From an uncultured Bacteroides sp. (GTDB lineage: Bacteria; Bacteroidota; Bacteroidia; Bacteroidales; Bacteroidaceae): a stretch of 19,727 bases of DNA. The DNA lies in assembly GCA_934716785.1 (NCBI GenBank), contig CAKUYM010000038.1, forward strand, positions 1 to 19,727. The letters are read 5' to 3'. The notes beneath the pieces are model-generated. The model saw only the letters and a program-made list of their open reading frames with translations. It searched no databases and was not told where the DNA came from. Every line of letters starts with the position of its first letter. Position 1 is the first letter of the stretch. This document shows, in pieces, positions 8,401 to 14,281 of the stretch. The translations under genes were made by a program, and so were the position numbers.

Positions 8401-8605
8401 TTTGAAGAACGTGACTATAGGATATACACTTCCTAAAACCTGGACCAACAAGATGGGATTGTCAAACATCAGAATTTATGCTAACGGAAATAACTTACTG
8501 ACATTTACCGATTTCAAGTATATAGATCCGGAAAGTACAAATGTAGCAACAGGATATTATCCACAGCAACGTACATTCAGCTTTGGTATAGATGTTAGAT
8601 TTTAA
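5450..8605 (+). CDS. susC: SusC/RagA-family TonB-dependent outer-membrane glycan transporter
   Basis: This 1051-aa outer-membrane beta-barrel importer has a Sec signal peptide ending near SYAQ (32-35). A carboxypeptidase-D regulatory-like domain (about 36-108) holds the usual GEPLPGVSVVVKGT stretch at 47-60. A TonB-box-like DEVVVVGYG (114-122) precedes the plug domain (about 120-240, LPGLITQQ, IRGYSSF, and the ESVTILKDAASCAVYG region). The long C-terminal barrel ends in aromatic FGIDVRF. It should import oligosaccharides with the SusD partner 14 bp downstream, powered by TonB-ExbBD. Two in-frame ATGs lie at 5450 and 5453; either gives a good signal peptide. A 12-bp tandem duplication at 5624-5647 encodes the GTTT repeat and is ordinary for this domain. 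The ligand is not predictable beyond the locus context. Confidence 0.96.
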   Translation: MMEQCFKQKSSFRTIRIVLFSLSVLFAYVTNSYAQSMVRGVVTDATGEPLPGVSVVVKGTTTGTTTDIDGKYSINASSTAILEFSYIGMNKQEVRVNGRNAINIILKEDVANLDEVVVVGYGTQKKAHLTGSVATVSQKEMLKTTASNMSQTMVGKLPGLITQQSLGQPGSDDVSILIRGYSSFSGSGTVLVLVDGVERPMGQVDPNDVESVTILKDAASCAVYGMKAANGVVLVTTKHGQEGKTDITYRGSMTLSHATTLPQMMNGTQYMQWYNLARKLDNNGVDNPYFTDEEIAATYNGDPTDGFENTDWTSDLYKTTLMHQHNLSINGGNNKVKYFISGGYLHQNGIIKGNKNERSNFRSNIDVQATKDLKVSLNTAALIKDYYQPGGYSYGNQQAYSIFHQLLYSIPFVPKEYEGYPTSAYRGATTAANPIYGSANSGFQESRTIKIESSANVEYTAPFLKGLKANMFVSWDWRDLASKTFAYAYSVNAYDSSTKKYSYVQSANLLAEGNLYQGDQKSQQVILRPTISYNNKFGLHDVGALFLYEQTQVKSSVLNASRTDYDLFDLPEISFGDAQTATNSGSSGKSAYAAYVGRLNYAYANKYLAEASFRYDGSYKFAKGHRWGFFPSVSLGWVMSEEDFFKNAFPKIDYFKFRGSFGILGSDNVSAFLFRKSYSYTNNGAVFGSTPGTQGTLSNTIAYPNEQLTWEKTKSYNLGFDLSAWNGLLGVEFDVFYKYTYDILQSVSNIYPPSLGGHYPSSENTGTFDNRGFEIALKHRNHIGEFSYSLNGNLSYAHNRILSRTQADNTLPWQSVLGSSVGELWGYKSLGLYQSEEEIANSPQVSWNTPRVGDIKYADINGDGKIDSNDRVKISRGTRPEMMFALMADANYKGFDLSVQFQGAALCDKMLQYSWQDLNGATDMTPMTRPWYANWDNAPLYLVENSWRPDHTNAEYPRLTVNSLSHANNAQQSDFWKRNGAYLRLKNVTIGYTLPKTWTNKMGLSNIRIYANGNNLLTFTDFKYIDPESTNVATGYYPQQRTFSFGIDVRF

Positions 8606-8619
8606 AACAAATAGTTAAT

Positions 8620-10305
8620 ATGAAAAATATAAAGAAATACATTATAGGCATAGCAGCCAGCATTTGCTTGACACAATGTGATGTACTGGACATAGATCCT
8701 ACCGGTTGGTATAGCGAAGATGTAGCATATTCCTCATTGGAAAATGTAGACCTTTACGTCAAAGGACTATACAGCGTGCTATATGATAACGCTACTATCA
8801 ATATAAATTCTTACGGCTTAATGGACGATGGAGCTACAGATCTATTGAAATACTCTTGGTATGGAGTGAGCGGAGGTGCCATGAATAAATTCTTTTATCA
8901 AATGAATTATGTCACTGAAACGAGTAACTTCCGCTCTAATTGGAGTGGTATGTATACCCGTATCCGACAACTCAACGAATATTTCTATGACCGGAGCAAA
9001 GGATATGGAGGCAACTTAGATCAGGATGAGATGAAGAAACGCACAGCAGAAGTTCGTTTCTTACGTGCATTTGCTTATCAGGAACTTGTGCTCCGTCATG
9101 GCGGAGTTATCTTGCGCACTGATGAAGATTATGTAGACGGACCTAACGAAAGAGCTAAAGCGCGTTCATCCGAAGCTGATTGCTGGGATTTCATTATCAA
9201 CGAATATACCAAAGCCGCAGACGACCTTCCGGAAAGTTGGACCGGTACCAATGTAGGCCGTATCACCAAAGGAGCAGCTTATGGAATGAAAGCACGTGCA
9301 GCCCTTTATGCCAAACGTTGGGGAGAAGCAATAGAAGCCTGCAATGAGGTATTAAAATTAGGTTATAGCTTACTGCCCGGACAAACAGCCAGCGAATACT
9401 ATAAGATATTCACATCAACCAATAACAGCGAGCTAATCCTTCCGGTCTATTTCCAACAAGGAAAGAATGCCAAGCAACATTCTTTTGATGTGTACGTATG
9501 TCCACCTTATGACTGGAAAGCAGCCGGTGTTACTGAAGGAAGCGTAGGGGCGGCAGTCACTCCATCAGACGAATATGCTTCTTCTTTTGATATTAAAGTA
9601 AACGGTAGCTACCAATCTTTTGATTGGGATAATCTCAGTTCTTACAATAATGCTCCATTTACCAATCGCGAACCGCGTTTTTACGCCTCCATTCTTTATA
9701 ATGGGGCAACATGGAAAGGACGTACCCTCCAGTTGTATGTAGATGGAAATGACGGATATATGGACTTTGCTACAACCGGACAAGATAATGTGCACAAATC
9801 AACAACAGGTTATCTGATCCGCAAATTCGTTTCTGATGATACCGAAATCAATTTTAGCAGCATCTTGAGCGGACAATATTGGATAGAAATGCGTTTAGCT
9901 GAAATATACCTGATTCGTTCGGAAGCATATGCACGGCAAAATGATTTCAAAAATGCTTATATCGATCTGAAAACCATCCGTGATCGGGTCGGATTGCCGG
10001 AACTCGCCCAACAAAACAATTGGAGTGATTATCTGGAAGATTTGTCCAAAGAACGTATTTGCGAACTTGGAATGGAAGGACACCGATATTTCGATCTGAT
10101 CCGTTGGGGTATTGCCGTAAAAACACTTGACCATAAACGTCTGCACGGCATTAAGATAACGCAATCCGGCAGTGGGTTTAATTACACACGAGTAGAATGC
10201 GATACGCAAGACCGTTTATTTCCTGAGAGATATACGATTTTCCCAATTCCATACACAGAGCTTCAAGACAATGTTCTCTGTGAACAAAATGAACTTTGGA
10301 AATAA
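8620..10305 (+). CDS. susD: SusD/RagB-family glycan-binding outer-membrane lipoprotein
   Basis: This 561-aa surface lipoprotein forms the lid of the SusC transporter. The N-terminus is a lipoprotein signal with lipobox LTQC and acylated C20, followed by acidic DVLDIDP. The mid-region GRITKGAAYGMKARAALYAK is the typical TPR-like helix of the family. The C-terminal SusD domain shows RLAEIYLIRSEA (from residue 425) and GHRYFDLIRWG (487-497), both hallmarks. The length is normal and no breaks are visible. It lies 14 bp after susC and 24 bp before the next lipoprotein, so the three are almost certainly co-transcribed and act at the cell surface as one complex. The glycan specificity cannot be deduced. 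Confidence 0.96.
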   Translation: MKNIKKYIIGIAASICLTQCDVLDIDPTGWYSEDVAYSSLENVDLYVKGLYSVLYDNATININSYGLMDDGATDLLKYSWYGVSGGAMNKFFYQMNYVTETSNFRSNWSGMYTRIRQLNEYFYDRSKGYGGNLDQDEMKKRTAEVRFLRAFAYQELVLRHGGVILRTDEDYVDGPNERAKARSSEADCWDFIINEYTKAADDLPESWTGTNVGRITKGAAYGMKARAALYAKRWGEAIEACNEVLKLGYSLLPGQTASEYYKIFTSTNNSELILPVYFQQGKNAKQHSFDVYVCPPYDWKAAGVTEGSVGAAVTPSDEYASSFDIKVNGSYQSFDWDNLSSYNNAPFTNREPRFYASILYNGATWKGRTLQLYVDGNDGYMDFATTGQDNVHKSTTGYLIRKFVSDDTEINFSSILSGQYWIEMRLAEIYLIRSEAYARQNDFKNAYIDLKTIRDRVGLPELAQQNNWSDYLEDLSKERICELGMEGHRYFDLIRWGIAVKTLDHKRLHGIKITQSGSGFNYTRVECDTQDRLFPERYTIFPIPYTELQDNVLCEQNELWK

Positions 10306-10329
10306 TAACTATTTAATAAGAGAAAAATC

Positions 10330-12189
10330 ATGAAAATAAAATATCTATTCACCGGGGCACTAATATCAATGCTAACCTTTATGAGTTGCGAGGATCCGGA
10401 CGATCTGGCAAGGACAGACAGTGAAAGCATAACAAGGTTAACCGTAACCGGATGTTTAGTTTCTGACGAAAGCACTACATATAGTGCTATCATAGATGAA
10501 GCAAGTAGTACGATTACAGTACAAGTTCCTTATTATATCTCAGACACGGAAAAGATACAAGGGGATCTGACACAAATGAAAGTTTCGGCCAGCATGCCCG
10601 TAGGAGCGAAATTCTCCCCCAGCATTGCCGGTATTCGCGATTTGAGCAGTGGTTTTCAGTCAACATTAATCAAAGAAGACGGAAGCAAAATCACTTATAC
10701 ATTTAAGGCTGCTTATGTAAAATCAAAATTGGCCAGTATTAGCAAAGTCGAGTTGACGGATTACTCACGAGCAACAATACGTGTTGTTGAACCAGAGACT
10801 GCCGATGGTACTGGAAAAATCATCATTTACAAGACTTCTTCGGCTATTGACGCAGCCTTGAAATCTGCAGCATTAACAGTTTCGCCATGGGCTACCATCG
10901 AATCATCAGCAATGGATCCGGCAACAGGCATTATAGATTTAAGCAATCAACCGACTGTAACTGTCGTTGCCCAAAATGGAACAGACAAAACTGTCTATCA
11001 GACGAGTCTGGAACTCCCGGATCTATTGCCTCAGGGAGTAGGTTATACAGCTTCATTATTCGGTTTCCAAGTCTATACAGATGACACACATGGGTTTGAA
11101 GTGGGTGCTAATCGTACAATGGCTGTTGTTGGCGACTATCTAATTATCAGCAATAGCAACGATTACAATAAGATGATTGTAATGGATCGTTATAACGGCA
11201 AAGTACTTGACGTAAAAGTCAACACTACAGGTATCGATGCGGGTCGCTCAATTCATGCTATTGCCAGTGATGACGCAGGACACTTAGTAGCTATGGCCTA
11301 CACCAGTACCTTAGATGCCAATGCCACCGACCCGAATGTACGTGCTTGGGTTTGGGCTAATGGTATTGAGAATGCACCTAAAAGCATTGTTTATGCACAT
11401 ATCAATGGTAGCACATTTGCCAATGCTCCCGTAGGTGTTAATGGAGTCACAAAACTGGAACTTGGACGTACCATCAGTGTCAAAGGTGATCTGACATCAG
11501 GAGAGGCAGTTATCGCCACAGCGACAAAGAATGTGCCACGTGCGGTCTTCCTTATGTTTAAAGATGGTGTAATGCAAGGCAAGGCATATGTAGAATGGGG
11601 CGGAGGAGCCACGGTCTCAATGTGGAACGCAACCAAAGTTATTCCATTGACAAATACTTCTCCACTTGGATATATTTGGGCCAGCGCCAACTTCCGCCAA
11701 GCGATTAATTATACTCCTATAGGAACAGGCTCACGCGCCATAGACTTCACAGTTCCTACATCGCATTGGTGGTTAGGCAGCAGCACATACAGTAAGAATG
11801 TCCGAGGAATAGGATATACAGAATTTAACGGAACATGCTTGTTGGGTGTTCAAAATGGTATGTCAAGCGGTGGAGCTTGGTATCACCGTCTATATATATC
11901 CAACATTACTAATAACCCCGGAACTTCATCAATGGCCAATGGCTTTATCTTCGATTCACGTGAAGGAAGTGTGACAGGAACAAGCAGTATCCCCGGAAGT
12001 GGCTATGCAGTAACAGGCATGACATCCTCAGCCTCATTCGCATCCGGCAAACAGGTACTTGGCGCCAACGTGGATGAAACAGGAGATGTTGTATTCGGTC
12101 AAAGTGCTGATGGCAATACCGTTCAAGTTTATATGTTGACTACGGATCAAGGGCTATTCGCTTATGAAATTACCAGATTCAATTTATAA
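10330..12189 (+). CDS. SusE-position surface lipoprotein, DUF5018-like
   Basis: This 619-aa lipoprotein has signal MKIKYLFTGALISMLTFMSC, acylated at C20. The cysteine is followed directly by EDPDD, an acidic patch typical of Bacteroides lipoprotein export to the cell surface. Residues about 33-130 form a beta-rich domain (TRLTVTGCLVSDESTTYSA, SSTITVQVPYYI) resembling the N-terminal repeats of DUF5018 proteins. From about residue 240 the sequence becomes a series of beta strands with blade-like turns (TMAVVGDYLIIS, HAIASDDAGHLVAM), suggesting a propeller. No catalytic signature is visible. Its place right after susD and its surface signal suggest a glycan-binding protein, but family assignment is from memory of sequence style and the ligand is unknown. 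It is the last gene before the 136-bp hairpin spacer. Confidence 0.75.
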   Translation: MKIKYLFTGALISMLTFMSCEDPDDLARTDSESITRLTVTGCLVSDESTTYSAIIDEASSTITVQVPYYISDTEKIQGDLTQMKVSASMPVGAKFSPSIAGIRDLSSGFQSTLIKEDGSKITYTFKAAYVKSKLASISKVELTDYSRATIRVVEPETADGTGKIIIYKTSSAIDAALKSAALTVSPWATIESSAMDPATGIIDLSNQPTVTVVAQNGTDKTVYQTSLELPDLLPQGVGYTASLFGFQVYTDDTHGFEVGANRTMAVVGDYLIISNSNDYNKMIVMDRYNGKVLDVKVNTTGIDAGRSIHAIASDDAGHLVAMAYTSTLDANATDPNVRAWVWANGIENAPKSIVYAHINGSTFANAPVGVNGVTKLELGRTISVKGDLTSGEAVIATATKNVPRAVFLMFKDGVMQGKAYVEWGGGATVSMWNATKVIPLTNTSPLGYIWASANFRQAINYTPIGTGSRAIDFTVPTSHWWLGSSTYSKNVRGIGYTEFNGTCLLGVQNGMSSGGAWYHRLYISNITNNPGTSSMANGFIFDSREGSVTGTSSIPGSGYAVTGMTSSASFASGKQVLGANVDETGDVVFGQSADGNTVQVYMLTTDQGLFAYEITRFNL

Positions 12190-12325
12190 ATGAATATTTG
12201 AATACTATTTAATATTACCTATAAACAACTCAGTAACAGTTGTCAATTACATATGAATAATTGTACAACTGTTACTAAGTTGTTATTTAAGCAACTAAAT
12301 TACAATAAAAATTATAATAAAAACA
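12190..12325 (+). other. Spacer between the SusCD block and the enzyme block
   Basis: This is the largest gap inside the PUL (136 bp; other gaps are 3-38 bp). It carries the large hairpin annotated separately and AT-rich sequence before the next start. AATATTTG at 12193-12200 is one mismatch from the -7 consensus, but no matching -33 box is seen, so an internal promoter is only a weak possibility. Confidence 0.5.
12224..12284 (+). terminator. 25-pair hairpin (processing, attenuation or terminator-like element)
   Basis: The arms 12224-12249 and 12258-12284 pair over 25 positions, with one C-A mismatch (12231 with 12277), one bulged T (12264) and an 8-nt loop (12250-12257). Each outer arm is itself a dyad, ACAACT-N7-AGTTGT, at 12225-12243 and again at 12265-12283. 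No clean run of T follows, so this is not a textbook intrinsic terminator. Possible roles are mRNA end protection of the susC-susD-lipoprotein transcript, partial attenuation that lowers expression of the downstream enzyme genes, or a protein-binding site with two equal palindromes 40 bp apart. Confidence 0.6.
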
Positions 12326-13375
12326 ATGGCACAATTCTTCCAAGAAATACAAGAGCAACCACAAGCACTCCTCCAAACGGCAGCTTTCTACGAAAGCGCA
12401 GAAGGAAAATCTATTTTATCACAAATTTCTGAATTATGGAACTCCGACAAATATACGCATATCCTGCTAACCGGTATGGGAAGTTCTTATTTCATTGCTA
12501 ACGCAACAGCTTCTTTGCTCAATTCATACCAAATCCCAGCATATGCTCTGAATGCAGGAGAATTATTACATTATCAAAATTCATTAATTAGCCACAAATC
12601 ATTGATTATATGTATTTCGCAGTCGGGAGAAAGCTATGAAGTAATCAAACTAATAGAAAAGTTACCTTCAAACATTACAATCATTTCCATTTGTAATGAG
12701 AAAGATAGCAGTTTAGTCAGATACTCTCGCTATAGCCTACTGTGCAAAGCGGGAAAAGAAGAAAAAACGTCGACAAAAACGTTCATAACCTGTTATCAAG
12801 TAGCGTATTTACTGGCAATGAAGTTGGGAAATAAAGAAGTTGACAGTAACCCGTGGCATACACTAAGTGCAACTATTGAAAAAATGGTAAATGGAGATAC
12901 TCCATGGATGCCGAAAGCTATTAAGCTGATAGACGACTCCACTTTTGTGCAATTAATAGGGAGAGGCCCAGTCTTTGCTGCTGCCAGTCAGGGAGCATTG
13001 ATGTTTATGGAAGCAACCCATACCCCTGCGTCAGCATTATTAGGAGGCGAATTCAGACATGGACCGATAGAAATGGTAAAAAAAGGATTTATAGCCATTC
13101 TGCTTGCACATTCGCAATCAGAAACCTACGAACAATCATTATCTTTAGTAAAAGACATACTGAAATTTGAAGGAAAAGTTATCTTTATTACCGATTCAAA
13201 CTCAATGTTTGAAAATGAGAACTTATGTACCATAACGATCCCATGCACAAATGCGGAATTATTTGCAATTCCCTCTATAGTTCCCGTACAACTTCTCATC
13301 AATACATGGGCTACGAAATGCGGAATAGTGCCGGGAGAGTTTATACATGGTGCCAAAGTAACATCAATCGAATAA
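12326..13375 (+). CDS. Double-SIS sugar isomerase, GlcN6P deaminase (NagB-II/AgaS)-like
   Basis: This cytoplasmic enzyme of 349 aa has two SIS (sugar isomerase) domains arranged like the C-terminal half of GlmS. Visible motifs are GMGSS (50-54), SQSGES (98-103), TSTK (148-151, matching the ASTK of GlmS), GRGP (212-215) and EFRHGP (242-247), where GlmS carries its ELKHGP catalytic block. There is no glutaminase domain, so it should run in the catabolic direction: glucosamine 6-phosphate to fructose 6-phosphate plus ammonia, or a related aminosugar-phosphate reaction. It heads the second gene block and is followed 3 bp later by a ROK kinase that could make its substrate. AgaS-like or fructosamine-phosphate deglycase activity is the alternative. 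The ATG at 12326 gives a natural SIS N-terminus. Confidence 0.85.
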   Translation: MAQFFQEIQEQPQALLQTAAFYESAEGKSILSQISELWNSDKYTHILLTGMGSSYFIANATASLLNSYQIPAYALNAGELLHYQNSLISHKSLIICISQSGESYEVIKLIEKLPSNITIISICNEKDSSLVRYSRYSLLCKAGKEEKTSTKTFITCYQVAYLLAMKLGNKEVDSNPWHTLSATIEKMVNGDTPWMPKAIKLIDDSTFVQLIGRGPVFAAASQGALMFMEATHTPASALLGGEFRHGPIEMVKKGFIAILLAHSQSETYEQSLSLVKDILKFEGKVIFITDSNSMFENENLCTITIPCTNAELFAIPSIVPVQLLINTWATKCGIVPGEFIHGAKVTSIE

Positions 13376-13378
13376 AGT

Positions 13379-14275
13379 ATGAAAATCATGTATCCAAAGA
13401 AGGTTGCAATCGGAGTCGATATCGGTGGGACTAAAATAAAAGCGGGGCTTGTCGATGCTAACGGACAAATAATCGGTGTGCCCGAATCTATCCAGACATT
13501 AGCCAAAGAACCGGGTGAAACAATCATTGAAAACCTGACTCAACTAATCGGAAGAGTGATGCGACAAGCCAGTGATACAGAGCTAACTGGTATCGGCATC
13601 GGTTCTACCGGCCCGTTGGATATTGACAAAGGTATTATTCTTGAATGCAATAATCTTCCGACATTACACAATTATCCTTTAAAAAGAAAAATAGAGTCAA
13701 CTTTCGGACTTCCGGTGAAACTGAATAATGATGCAAACGCAATGATGCTCGGAGAGGCCCTATGGGGAGCCGGGAAAAATATAAACTCTATTTTAGGAAT
13801 CACTCTTGGCACAGGTTTGGGAGCAGCCTTATTGGTTAACAAAAAAATTGTCAGAGGAGCTACCGGATGTGCCGGAGAAATATGGTTATCTCCATATAAA
13901 GACGGAATAATAGAAGACTATACATCGGGTACAGCTATATCAAATTTATATAAAAAAATCACCAATAGAGAGATCTCAGGAGAAGAAATTAGTAAATTAG
14001 CCAGGGAAGGAGATATCAACGCATTAAAAGCATGGGAAGAGTTTACTCACGCATTAGCCTATGCCCTCTCTTGGTCTGTCAATATGATTGACCCGGAAGC
14101 AGTAATTATCGGTGGTTCCGTTATACATTCTGCCGATATATTTTGGGATTCAATGGTATCCCTATTCAAAAAGCATATTTGTCCGCAAACCGCTGCACGC
14201 ATTCAGGTAAAGCCGACAGATTTAAAAGATAATGCCGGGTTTATGGGTGCAGCAGCTTTAATGTTTGTAGAATAA
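13379..14275 (+). CDS. ROK-family sugar kinase lacking the zinc motif
   Basis: This 298-aa cytoplasmic ATP-dependent sugar kinase shows the ROK fold clearly: phosphate loop DIGGTK (14-19), GIGSTGPLD (73-81), catalytic Asp in NNDAN (D118), GTGLG (144-148), and adenosine-side IIGGSV near the C-terminus. The ROK zinc-binding region (E-x-G-H ... C-x-C-G-x-x-G-C-x-E) is missing. Here AGEIW (165-169) is followed by only nine residues before EDYTSG (179-184), with no cysteine cluster and Trp in place of the usual GH. Given the neighbours, a GlcNAc, ManNAc or glucosamine kinase is likely. It could be started at 13379 or at the in-frame ATG at 13388. Gaps are 3 bp upstream and 6 bp downstream. Confidence 0.85.
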   Translation: MKIMYPKKVAIGVDIGGTKIKAGLVDANGQIIGVPESIQTLAKEPGETIIENLTQLIGRVMRQASDTELTGIGIGSTGPLDIDKGIILECNNLPTLHNYPLKRKIESTFGLPVKLNNDANAMMLGEALWGAGKNINSILGITLGTGLGAALLVNKKIVRGATGCAGEIWLSPYKDGIIEDYTSGTAISNLYKKITNREISGEEISKLAREGDINALKAWEEFTHALAYALSWSVNMIDPEAVIIGGSVIHSADIFWDSMVSLFKKHICPQTAARIQVKPTDLKDNAGFMGAAALMFVE

Positions 14276-14281
14276 ACTGTT

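Noticed and set aside
12193..12200. AATATTTG as an internal -7 promoter box for the enzyme block
   Set aside because: It has one mismatch to TAnnTTTG and no -33 partner at the right distance; it is too weak to annotate as a promoter.
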